DNA of 64,000 nucleotides from UKL13-2 sp031414695 (GTDB lineage: Bacteria > Pseudomonadota > Gammaproteobacteria > Burkholderiales > Usitatibacteraceae). The position numbers were made by a program, and so were the translations under genes. The notes under the pieces were generated by a model. The model was not told the origin of the DNA and did not search any database. It saw nothing but the letters and a program-made list of their open reading frames with translations. This document shows, in pieces, positions 53,777-61,316 of the stretch (positions within the stretch are counted from its first letter, which is position 1; each line of letters begins with the position of its first letter). The stretch covers positions 1 to 64,000 of the forward strand of contig JANNWG010000005.1 of assembly GCA_031414695.1 (NCBI GenBank). Reading direction: 5' to 3'.

Positions 53777-54232
53777 ATGAATCAAATCACATCAATAGTG
53801 TACTTAAGCAAAGCTAACGAAGAATTTCTCAAACGAGATGCGCGTCAACAACTCAAAATACACTCACAATCTGAAAATGCCAAACACGATATTTCAGGCT
53901 TACTCATTTACAGTGAAGGCTATTTTTTGCAAATTATCGAGGGTACAAGCGCTGAAATTGATGCGTTGTACACAAGAATTTCGCATGACCCAAGGCATTC
54001 AAAGCTAGATTTGCTTACACGATCAGTGGGCAGCACTCGTATGTTTAGCAAATGGTCAATGGGCTTGGTCGAGACCGAAGATGTGTCTGATTTGCACGTT
54101 AGTCTTGACAATAGGTTAGCGGCGATTGCAAGCCTCCGCACTCGGATGCAATCAGAGCAAGTGCCCGCGTCCGCATTTATTGAAGCTTTTTTAGACCCAA
54201 AAAATGCGGGTGAGGAACACGCCATCGCGTAG
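53777..54232 (+). CDS. BLUF-domain blue-light sensor
   Basis: A 151-aa short BLUF protein that should bind FAD and sense blue light. The signalling residues are in place: Tyr9 (SIVYLSKA), Asn34, Gln52 (YFLQIIEG), Trp93 and Met95 (FSKWSMG). These correspond to Tyr21, Asn45, Gln63, Trp104 and Met106 of AppA. After the domain (about 1-98) there is a short helical tail and no enzyme output, so it must act through a partner protein. It is 296 bp after hppA and near the photosynthesis genes, which suggests but does not prove a role in light control. Confidence 0.93.
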   Translation: MNQITSIVYLSKANEEFLKRDARQQLKIHSQSENAKHDISGLLIYSEGYFLQIIEGTSAEIDALYTRISHDPRHSKLDLLTRSVGSTRMFSKWSMGLVETEDVSDLHVSLDNRLAAIASLRTRMQSEQVPASAFIEAFLDPKNAGEEHAIA

Positions 54233-54267
54233 TCATCAATGGCAGCCGCAGCCTTCACGTGGTTTTG

Positions 54268-55935
54268 TTACGTAGACGCTTGCCACTGGAAATTTGCAAA
54301 GTCTGCACGTAACTTGGTTTTCAGCAATTTACCTGTCGCGGTATGCGGCAGCGTATCAACAAATACCACCTCGTTTGGTGTCATCCATTTAGCAATCTTG
54401 CCGTCAAAGTGGACGAGCAGTGCTTCTTTTGATACCGTCATATCAGGCTTGAGCGTGACCAGAAGTAACGGTCGTTCATCCCATTTAGGGTGCACTACAC
54501 CAATGACGGCGGCCTCCGCCACAGATGGATGCCCCATCGCAATATTTTCTAATTCAATTGAGCTAATCCACTCGCCGCCGGATTTAATCACATCCTTTGA
54601 GCGGTCGGTGATTTGCATATAGCCTTCAGCGTCAATGGTGGCAACATCGCCAGTCGGAAACCAACCGTCAATTAGCGCAGATTTTTCTTCAAGATAGTAA
54701 CGCTCTATGATCCATGGACCTTTGACCAGTAAGTCACCGAAAGCTTTGCCATCATGCGGTAGTGACTTGCCGCTATCATCAACAATCTTCATTTGAACGC
54801 CAAACAGCGAACGCCCTTGTTTGACGCGAATCGCGAATTGCGCTTCTGCACTCAGTGCAGAATGTTTGGTTCTTAATCGACACGCGGTGCCAAGCGGAGA
54901 AGTTTCGGTCATACCCCATGCGTGTACGACGTTAACGCCATAGTCGCGTATAAATTTTTCGATGATGATCGGTGGACAGGCAGCCCCGCCAACGACGGTT
55001 TCTTTTAAGGTCGAAAATTTTACGTTTTGCTTTTCCATATGCGCCAGCAACCCCAGCCAAATGGTTGGCACACCTAAGCTTACGGTGACGCCTTCACGCT
55101 CAGTCAAATCATAGACGCTGGCGCCATCCAGAGCCGCCCCAGGAAACACCAGTTTTGCCCCAGTGGCACTCGCCATGTACGGCACTGCCCACGCGTTCAC
55201 ATGAAACATCGGCACTACTGGCATTACGGTAGATGCTGCGCTGATGTTAAGCGCGTCCGGTGCAATGCCCGCAAAGCAGTGATAAATGGTGGAGCGATGC
55301 GTATAGAGCACCCCTTTCGGATTACCCGTGGTGCCCGATGTGTAGCAAAGGCTCGATGGTGTGGTGTCGTCAAACTGCGGCCACACATAGTCATCCGCCT
55401 CGTCACTCAGCAAATCTTCATAGCAAAGCAGATTGGGAATATTTGCCGTTGGCATATGCGCCCGATCAGTCATCGCCACATAGGCGTGAATGCTAGATAA
55501 GCTGGGTGCTAATTTTTCGATAAGCGGCGCAAAGGTAATGTCAAAAAATAAAATGCCGTTTTTAGCGTGATTAATAATCCAGGTGATTTGCTCAGGAAAA
55601 AGCCGTGGATTAACAGTGTGAACAATCGCGCCCATGCCAGAGATGGCGAAATACAATTCGTAGTGCCGATAGCCATTCCACGCTAGTGTGGCAATACGGT
55701 CGCCAGTCTTCACCTTCAAATGCTTTAGCGCATTCGCGAGCCGCTTAGCGCGACGGTTTGCGTCGCGATAGTTGTAACGGTGAATCGTGCCTTCTACCGT
55801 GCGCGACACAATTTCAGTATCAGCATGATTCGCTGACGCGTGCTCGATAAGAGAAGAAATCAGCAAGGGTGCAGCTTGCATCGTCGATGGCGAATTTTGC
55901 ATGGGGCAACACTCCGTTGGCATTGGTAAGCTCAC
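54268..55935 (-). CDS. Fatty-acyl-CoA synthetase (AMP-binding)
   Basis: A 555-aa adenylate-forming ligase of the medium/long-chain acyl-CoA synthetase type (AlkK-like). ATP loop YTSGTTGNPKGVLYTH, the WGMTETSPLG motif, GWFPTGDVATID and the hinge RSKDVIKSGGEWIS are present. The catalytic Lys is in HTATGKLLKTKL. An in-frame ATG at 55902 is an alternative start. It is convergent with the BLUF gene and upstream-adjacent to a hydrolase in the same direction. Confidence 0.88.
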   Translation of the reverse strand: MSLPMPTECCPMQNSPSTMQAAPLLISSLIEHASANHADTEIVSRTVEGTIHRYNYRDANRRAKRLANALKHLKVKTGDRIATLAWNGYRHYELYFAISGMGAIVHTVNPRLFPEQITWIINHAKNGILFFDITFAPLIEKLAPSLSSIHAYVAMTDRAHMPTANIPNLLCYEDLLSDEADDYVWPQFDDTTPSSLCYTSGTTGNPKGVLYTHRSTIYHCFAGIAPDALNISAASTVMPVVPMFHVNAWAVPYMASATGAKLVFPGAALDGASVYDLTEREGVTVSLGVPTIWLGLLAHMEKQNVKFSTLKETVVGGAACPPIIIEKFIRDYGVNVVHAWGMTETSPLGTACRLRTKHSALSAEAQFAIRVKQGRSLFGVQMKIVDDSGKSLPHDGKAFGDLLVKGPWIIERYYLEEKSALIDGWFPTGDVATIDAEGYMQITDRSKDVIKSGGEWISSIELENIAMGHPSVAEAAVIGVVHPKWDERPLLLVTLKPDMTVSKEALLVHFDGKIAKWMTPNEVVFVDTLPHTATGKLLKTKLRADFANFQWQAST

Positions 55936-55988
55936 ATTGTGTCACACCGCATTCGTGTTATGCACTGCTGCACTGCATCAAATGCTAA

Positions 55989-56948
55989 TCAATATAGTGG
56001 CGCTGGTATTTCGTTATTAGCACTTGGTGGATGCGGAAACTCGACACGGTTGGCGATGAAATCCAGTGTATGTTGTATCACCTTTTGATCACGCAAGATA
56101 CGCCGATGGCCTAAGCCACGTGTTTGATGCAGGCGCGCATTTGGCCAAGTTTGAGCGAGTTGAATGCTGCCGCTAAGGCGCGTCTCACGGTCATCATGGT
56201 CATGAATGAAAAGCGCGGGTGCATCAATAGTAGCCACTGATTGTGGCAACTCAAATTCTTCCCAAGCCACCCCATAACGCTGCTCAAAACGCCATTGCAT
56301 CGCGCGTCTTATGCGTTCACTAATGCCCAAGTAACGTGCAAATAATTTTGAGTAGCGAATGAGAGAAGCCGGCGGCGCGATAAGCACCACCCTCGGCATT
56401 GGCGCGTTGGAATGTTTTCTGCCTAAGCTACGGCGTAGCGCACTGCCAACTGCTGCCCCACCGAGCGAGTGCGCCACCATGCCTTCCACTTTATAGCCGC
56501 GGTCAAGCATGGCATCCCACACCACTTCAATGCCACGCCAAAAATCAACTAGTGCTGCGTTGCGTCCATCGCTCATACCATGCGCCAAGTGATCAAATAG
56601 CACCACCTGATAGCCCGCCGCCACCAATGGCGAAACAAACGCGCGTAGCTGTGCCCCGCGTCCGCCCCAGCCGTGACACAGCATCACCACAGGATGGTTA
56701 ATCTCACCGATTCGCCAGACGGCTAAGTTAGCTATTTGATTGGCAAATTCGGTTCCTTTTTTACCACCATGCTGGAAGGCGATATTGATACGCTCGGCTG
56801 AGTCAATCAGCTTTTTTTCTTGCGCGCTGAAGCCATAACGGGGCGGCGTGATGAAACGTTCTAGCGCTTTTTGTAACGCAAATTGTGGCGCGACGATGGA
56901 GGTGACTTGCATCGCGCTACGTGCGACAAATAGTTGCAATGACTGCAT
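55989..56948 (-). CDS. Alpha/beta hydrolase
   Basis: Serine hydrolase (319 aa from the ATG at 56948). Motifs: VVMLCHGWGGRGAQL (oxyanion region), the nucleophile elbow VAHSLGGAAV, an acidic residue in FIHDHDDRET, and the catalytic His in GLGHRRILRD. Candidate TetR operators overlie the region just upstream of 56948, which favours this start. In-frame starts at 57029 (with an aagga ribosome site) and 57065 are the alternatives and would place the operators inside the gene. Substrate unknown. Probably regulated by the adjacent TetR protein. Confidence 0.8.
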   Translation of the reverse strand: MQSLQLFVARSAMQVTSIVAPQFALQKALERFITPPRYGFSAQEKKLIDSAERINIAFQHGGKKGTEFANQIANLAVWRIGEINHPVVMLCHGWGGRGAQLRAFVSPLVAAGYQVVLFDHLAHGMSDGRNAALVDFWRGIEVVWDAMLDRGYKVEGMVAHSLGGAAVGSALRRSLGRKHSNAPMPRVVLIAPPASLIRYSKLFARYLGISERIRRAMQWRFEQRYGVAWEEFELPQSVATIDAPALFIHDHDDRETRLSGSIQLAQTWPNARLHQTRGLGHRRILRDQKVIQHTLDFIANRVEFPHPPSANNEIPAPLY

Positions 56949-56973
56949 ATTGATATCGCCAAATAGCGATTTT

Positions 56974-56993
56974 AATAGTACAGTCGTGCTATT
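56974..56993. promoter_or_regulatory. TetR operator candidate, hydrolase side
   Basis: The near-palindrome aatagtacagtcgtgctatt matches the site upstream of tetR at 17 of 20 positions. It is centred about 35 bp upstream of the 56948 hydrolase start. Confidence 0.55.
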
Positions 56994-57010
56994 TTTAGTC
57001 GGACTAAAAA
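56992..57010. promoter_or_regulatory. Perfect 19-bp palindrome upstream of hydrolase
   Basis: tttttagtcggactaaaaa, perfect apart from the central base, directly abuts the TetR operator candidate. It may be an additional binding site. Confidence 0.45.
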
Positions 57011-57046
57011 ACGTAAATATACTATGCATGATGATTCCTTTTAACG

Positions 57047-57661
57047 TTAATTCGCTACTAAACAACTATTGATTAAACGATCCAGCGCCCTATTCGCCAA
57101 CACCAGCGCACGCTTATCCTGAAACAAATTACGCGAGCGATAACTCGTCGCCACAATGCCAAACATTTCAAACGCAAACTGCTCGCAATCGGTGTCGGCC
57201 TTAAATTCGCCAGATGCAATCGTCATTTGTACGCCGCGCATAATTTCATTATTCAAACGCTGCATGTGCTCGGTAATTGCCTCTTGCATCACACCGGGGC
57301 GCCCATCAAACTCATTCATGGCAGACATCATCGGGCAAGAATGTAGCGCACTCGCCTCCACCCAGTGCAACCAATTATTGGTGAGCGCACGCAGCCGCCG
57401 CAACCCACGTGCAACCTTGAGTGCAGGCAAAAAAGCAACATCGTTGTAGCGACGCACAGCCTCATCCAGGGTGGCGACTTGCAGCTCGTCTTTTGAGCCA
57501 AAATGCGCGAACAAACCGCTCTTAGACATACCTGCTTTTTCTGCCAGCGTGCCGATGGTCAACGCACCAAACCCCTCTAATGCGGCAAGCCGTACCGCCG
57601 CATCGAGGATAGATGCGCGTGTCGCTTCGCCTTTGGTTGGTTTGGTGGCTGGATTGTTCAT
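57047..57661 (-). CDS. TetR/AcrR family regulator
   Basis: A 204-aa repressor-type regulator. The N-terminal HTH covers about residues 12-58, with ASILDAAVRLAALEGFGALTIGTLAEKAGMSK... reducing to the key turn LAEKAGMSKSGLFAHFGSKDEL. The C-terminal ligand domain is of the common TetR_C type and shows no specific family. The ATG at 57661 is preferred; a TTG two codons upstream is possible. A near-palindrome lies immediately upstream, and a second copy precedes the hydrolase gene, so auto-regulation and control of the hydrolase are likely. Confidence 0.88.
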   Translation of the reverse strand: MNNPATKPTKGEATRASILDAAVRLAALEGFGALTIGTLAEKAGMSKSGLFAHFGSKDELQVATLDEAVRRYNDVAFLPALKVARGLRRLRALTNNWLHWVEASALHSCPMMSAMNEFDGRPGVMQEAITEHMQRLNNEIMRGVQMTIASGEFKADTDCEQFAFEMFGIVATSYRSRNLFQDKRALVLANRALDRLINSCLVAN

Positions 57662-57666
57662 ACGCA

Positions 57667-57689
57667 AATAATAGTACGGTCGTATTATT
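57667..57689. promoter_or_regulatory. TetR operator candidate, tetR side
   Basis: The 23-bp near-palindrome is centred at 57678, with core aatagtacggtcgtattatt. It lies directly upstream of the tetR start codon, so a bound repressor would block its own gene. Confidence 0.58.
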
Positions 57690-57725
57690 ATTGCAAGCGT
57701 TTTGTTGCGCCTTAATTAAACCATG

Positions 57726-57787
57726 AACTCCAATACTGGCGGGCGTTTAGGAGCATTATTGACTGAAGGCTCCCGTATATAAACGGG
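57726..57787. repeat. REP-like palindrome, copy J
   Basis: Left half aactccaatactggcgggcg and right half gaaggctcccgtatataaac. It lies 5' of tetR and 3' of the EamA gene on the same strand. Confidence 0.68.
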
Positions 57788-57796
57788 TTTTGGTTA

Positions 57797-58669
57797 TTAG
57801 CCGATAGCTAGCGCCGTCACGCCGAGCAACATGCCAATTGCCGCAATCGTGCGTCGCAGCACATCGCCTTCCTTCAGCACATGTGCGCCTAACAAGGCCG
57901 CGAAGAGTATCGATAATTCGCGTGCAGGTGCGACATAGCTAACCGGTGTTGTGACCATCGCCGTCAACACCAAAATGTAGGAAAGCGGACTCATGATGCC
58001 AATCGCTAAGATTGATTTTGGATGCTGCCGCCACGCATTTTTCATGGCAGTTGGCTCTTTGCAATGCGTATAAGGTATCAACATAAATACACGCGATACA
58101 TTTGCTGCCCAATCAAAGACAATGGGTGGAATCAAAAATACGGCGACCGCTTGTTTATCCCATACCGTGTAGCTCGCAATCATGCAACCGCAGAGCAGCG
58201 CGAAGCCAATGCCTTGGCTACTTTGTCTTGAGAGTAACTGGCGCGGGTCACCCACTAACGTCAAGGCTGAAATGCCGATCAGCAGTGCCCCGCATAGCGC
58301 GATGGTGCTCATATTCTCATCAAAAAACGTTGTCGCGACGATGATGGTGATGAGTGGCCCAGTGGCGCGCGCTAGGGGATAGACCACCGATAAATCGCCA
58401 CTGCCGCCCTTACTTCGATACGCCCGATCAAGCAGCAAAAAATAGAGCATGTGTATTACGCCAGAACCAACGATCATGCCAAGCATAGGCCATGAGAACG
58501 TAAACCCCTGCCAAATTAAGTACAACGAAATCGGTGTGAGCCAAATACTGGCGATAACCGCTGACAAGGTCAGAACACCTAAGCCGCCACCGCATTTTTT
58601 AAGTAAGTAATTCCATGTTGCATGCAGCATCGCCGCAATGACGACGAGTATTAAAACCTGCGTTGTCAA
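57797..58669 (-). CDS. EamA/DMT family permease
   Basis: Ten-segment membrane transporter of 290 aa in the drug/metabolite superfamily. Visible patterns: HATWNYLLKKCGGG at the N-terminus, VYPLARATGPLI in the middle and TPVSYVAPARELSILFAALLGAHVLKEG in the second repeat. It starts 12 bp after the sbtB stop and so probably belongs to the sbtAB operon. Substrate unknown; any link to inorganic carbon is a guess. Confidence 0.84.
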   Translation of the reverse strand: MTTQVLILVVIAAMLHATWNYLLKKCGGGLGVLTLSAVIASIWLTPISLYLIWQGFTFSWPMLGMIVGSGVIHMLYFLLLDRAYRSKGGSGDLSVVYPLARATGPLITIIVATTFFDENMSTIALCGALLIGISALTLVGDPRQLLSRQSSQGIGFALLCGCMIASYTVWDKQAVAVFLIPPIVFDWAANVSRVFMLIPYTHCKEPTAMKNAWRQHPKSILAIGIMSPLSYILVLTAMVTTPVSYVAPARELSILFAALLGAHVLKEGDVLRRTIAAIGMLLGVTALAIG

Positions 58670-58681
58670 AACTTAATCAAC

Positions 58682-58984
58682 TTAAAACTTCTCATTTCTG
58701 AGTACACTGACGTCCGACATATAAAGCGACAACGAGAAATTTTTTGCATATTGCGTAATGATGTGATCGGCGATTTTTTCGGCGACCTCTTCCACGCAAA
58801 TTATCTCCATCCGAATTGAGCGATTGCCCTCCCAATCGGCATCACGCGCGCCGTGAGCGCCGCCACCGCGCACATCCGCAATCGTGTAGCCATGCGCACC
58901 AAAGGCTTTAATATCGCGCACCAGAAACTTTTCCAGCGCGGCCTCGCCGATGACGACGAGTAATTTTTTAGGGTACTGTTTCAT
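58682..58984 (-). CDS. sbtB: PII-like protein, SbtB type
   Basis: A 100-aa PII-superfamily signalling protein. The T-loop region carries GGGAHGARDADWEGNRSIRMEI, and the fold ends in SLSLYMSDVSVLR. Cyanobacterial SbtB binds adenine nucleotides such as cAMP and regulates the bicarbonate transporter SbtA. The Cys-Gly-Pro C-terminal redox loop of some SbtBs is absent. The start overlaps the sbtA stop by 4 bp, which makes the pairing strong. Confidence 0.87.
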   Translation of the reverse strand: MKQYPKKLLVVIGEAALEKFLVRDIKAFGAHGYTIADVRGGGAHGARDADWEGNRSIRMEIICVEEVAEKIADHIITQYAKNFSLSLYMSDVSVLRNEKF

Positions 58985-59913
58985 TTATGTAGCGCCAAGG
59001 CTAATTGATAGTAGAGCGGTATGCCAAGAGTGAGGTTAAACGGAAACGTAATAGCCAATGACGCGCCGATACTTAACGTCGGGTTAGCCTCTGGTATCGC
59101 GATACGAATCGCAGCAGGCGCGGCAATGTAGGATGCGCTGGCTGCCAATACGGCGAGCAATGTTGTACCGCCGAGAGTGAGGCCAATAAATTTGCCAAGA
59201 ACAGCACCAATAACCGCAAAGATGATCGGCACGATGATACCGAAGGCAATTAAGAAAGGCCCGGCGCGCTTTAAGTCGCCCAAGCGACTCGCGGCAACCA
59301 AGCCCATTTCTAAAAGGAAAAGTGCCAACACGCCTTTGAACAGATCAAAAAATAATCCGCGCATGGGATCAAGCCCGGTCGGCCCCGCAATCCAGCCAAT
59401 GAGCAAGCCACCAACCAATAACACCACCGATTTGCCCAGAAAAATTTCATGTGCAAGAGGCCCCCATTGCACCGTTTTTAAGCTTTGCAAACGCGCTAAT
59501 AAAATGCCCACCACAATGCCAGGGACTTCAAGCAGCGCAACAAAGAGCGGCATATATTCTTCATATGGCACACCGAGCTTCACCACATAAGCCAAGCCCA
59601 CCGCAAATGTCACCACACTGACGGAGCCGTAATGCGCGGCAATAGCGGCAGCATCAAAATTATTTAACCGCCCGATGTAGCGCAAGATGGGATAGGCCAA
59701 TAACGGCAGAACTAAACCCATGGCAATCACCGCGACTGCTTGTGGCGCAACAGTAGAAATTGGATGCTTAGCTAATTCCACGCCGCCTTTCAAACCGATG
59801 GCGAGCAGCAGATAAATGGAGAGTGTTTCGTACAACGCTTCCGGCAAACGCAGGTCACTTTTGGCAAGACGGGCGACAACGCCAAGTATAAAAAAGAGAA
59901 CGACAGGATCCAA
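58981..59913 (-). CDS. sbtA: Sodium-dependent bicarbonate transporter SbtA
   Basis: A 310-aa membrane permease of the SbtA family (DUF897), known in cyanobacteria for Na+/HCO3- symport. Features: KSDLRLPEALYETLSIYLLLAIGLKGG at the N-terminus, the AAHYGSVSVVTFAVG segment, and ASYIAAPAAIRIAIPEANP near the C-terminus. About ten membrane segments. The start is TTG at 59913; the frame is closed by a stop five codons earlier, so no other start exists. It is paired with SbtB, its usual regulator. Confidence 0.88.
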   Translation of the reverse strand: MDPVVLFFILGVVARLAKSDLRLPEALYETLSIYLLLAIGLKGGVELAKHPISTVAPQAVAVIAMGLVLPLLAYPILRYIGRLNNFDAAAIAAHYGSVSVVTFAVGLAYVVKLGVPYEEYMPLFVALLEVPGIVVGILLARLQSLKTVQWGPLAHEIFLGKSVVLLVGGLLIGWIAGPTGLDPMRGLFFDLFKGVLALFLLEMGLVAASRLGDLKRAGPFLIAFGIIVPIIFAVIGAVLGKFIGLTLGGTTLLAVLAASASYIAAPAAIRIAIPEANPTLSIGASLAITFPFNLTLGIPLYYQLALALHK

Positions 59914-60316
59914 AACGTAATCACTTCACTAGTAAAAACAAGATATGGCGATGCTAACATTTTTGTGTTTGATTGGAGATTGGGGCGGTTTTTTATAGTG
60001 CGCGATGCTGCGCCGCAATCCCCACTAACTCCCCTTTTTCAAAGGGGAGAACAGAACGGTGGGTTGTTACCCACTGGATCTCGATCCTTAGATCCACTCC
60101 TCCCTTTGAAAAAGGGAGGTTGGTAGGGATTGTGGTGTGACTTGCAAATCTAGCGGTGCTGCAACTAGCATCGTATCGCACTTCGTACAACGCAGTGCCC
60201 ACTAGCTCCCCTTTTTCAAAGGGGAGAACAGAGTGGTGGGTTGTTGCCGGCTGGATTTCGAACCTTAGATTAACTCCTCCTTTTGAAAAAGCGAGGGGTT
60301 GATTTACGGCCTAATT
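59914..60316. other. Repeat-filled spacer
   Basis: No gene is seen. Most of the spacer is two direct copies of a composite palindrome (listed separately). A minus-strand frame within it is only a by-product of the repeats. Confidence 0.7.
60016..60304. repeat. Two direct copies of a composite palindrome
   Basis: Copy 1 (60016-60132) and copy 2 (60192-60304) are about 115 bp each, start 176 bp apart, and share the core ctcccctttttcaaagggga. Each copy is itself an inverted repeat (cctccctttgaaaaagggag at the far end). They resemble the elements at 345-415 and 3089-3274. Confidence 0.82.
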
Positions 60317-61171
60317 TTACGGCCTAATCGCGTGAATCAAATCAAGATAATCATCCCGATCTGAATTCAAATAACCACGGCGCAGCAAGCAATCAATAAT
60401 AACCAGCGCGGCATCAATACTAAATTGCGATGGCGTCTCAAGTTTGGTTAAAAGATCAACAATCGGTACGCATTCAAAGCTCGCTACTTCGCCGTCTTGA
60501 TTTTCGGGGGTGAATGATTCGGGCAAGATAATATCGTGAACAAAAATGACTTCGTTGTGCAAACCATCTTCGACTTCCCGTTTACAACGCACCGCGCCGG
60601 CTGCGCGCGCACTGCTAATCAACTCGTTGCTAATACCGGCTTCTTCAAAACTCTCTTTTACCAACGTTTCCAATGGCGAGTAGCCACGCGCAATACGGCC
60701 GCCAACGATGTTGTCGAGCATTAACGGGTCAACCTGTTTTGATTCGGCACGTGTAGCGAGCCACATATAGGGCTGACCGTCGCGCGCGGTGAGGCCATTT
60801 AAATGCGACGCATAGACAGTTAAACCGAAGTAACGTGATGCGGCACGCTCGATATGAAATAACGGCGGTGAATAAAGTGATTCTGCAACGGTGACTAATT
60901 CACCTCGCCAGCCGAGTATGACTTCCTGTGTGGCGAGTGACTCGACCACTTCGGCCATTGCCGCACTGCGATGTTCTGCTGTTTCAAAATGACCCGTCAT
61001 GCCCACACCACGCGGTCGAATCGAAAAATACTCTGGCCAGTCTGCGAGTCGTTCGGCAAAAGATTTTTTTAACCAACCCGCTAGAACGCCTTCGACCGTA
61101 AACGGCAATAAGCTATCCGATGGGTCAAAGGTTGACGCGGCATCAACAAAGGTCTTGAGAGAATAGAGCAT
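60317..61171 (-). CDS. Nudix hydrolase, DUF4743 type
   Basis: A 284-aa protein with an N-terminal DUF4743 region (about 1-115) and a C-terminal Nudix domain similar to that of eukaryotic thiamine pyrophosphokinase-associated proteins. The Nudix box (GGRIARGYSPLETLVKES.EEAG) keeps the catalytic EE.G but has Tyr where the first Glu normally stands and Lys for Arg. These changes are usual in this subfamily. Substrate unknown. A GTG start at 61228 is possible. Confidence 0.78.
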   Translation of the reverse strand: MLYSLKTFVDAASTFDPSDSLLPFTVEGVLAGWLKKSFAERLADWPEYFSIRPRGVGMTGHFETAEHRSAAMAEVVESLATQEVILGWRGELVTVAESLYSPPLFHIERAASRYFGLTVYASHLNGLTARDGQPYMWLATRAESKQVDPLMLDNIVGGRIARGYSPLETLVKESFEEAGISNELISSARAAGAVRCKREVEDGLHNEVIFVHDIILPESFTPENQDGEVASFECVPIVDLLTKLETPSQFSIDAALVIIDCLLRRGYLNSDRDDYLDLIHAIRP

Positions 61172-61306
61172 GGGTGCGTTTTTAGTTTTAGTGTAGAACA
61201 ATCTAACTTGTTCTTGCCTATCTGTCACATCTGCTAATCAGTGCGAGATAGATAATAATGTTTATAGTAACGCATTACAGATAACGATGTATTTGCTTAT
61301 CTTTTT

Positions 61307-61311
61307 GGAGG
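61307..61311 (+). promoter_or_regulatory. Shine-Dalgarno fixing the dadA TTG start
   Basis: Full ggagg placed five bases before a TTG codon at 61317. It decides in favour of the TTG over the upstream in-frame ATG at 61287. Confidence 0.75.
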
Positions 61312-61316
61312 CTGTT

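Noticed and set aside
59993..60202. 69-codon minus-strand frame
   Set aside because: It is made almost entirely of the palindromic repeats in that spacer.
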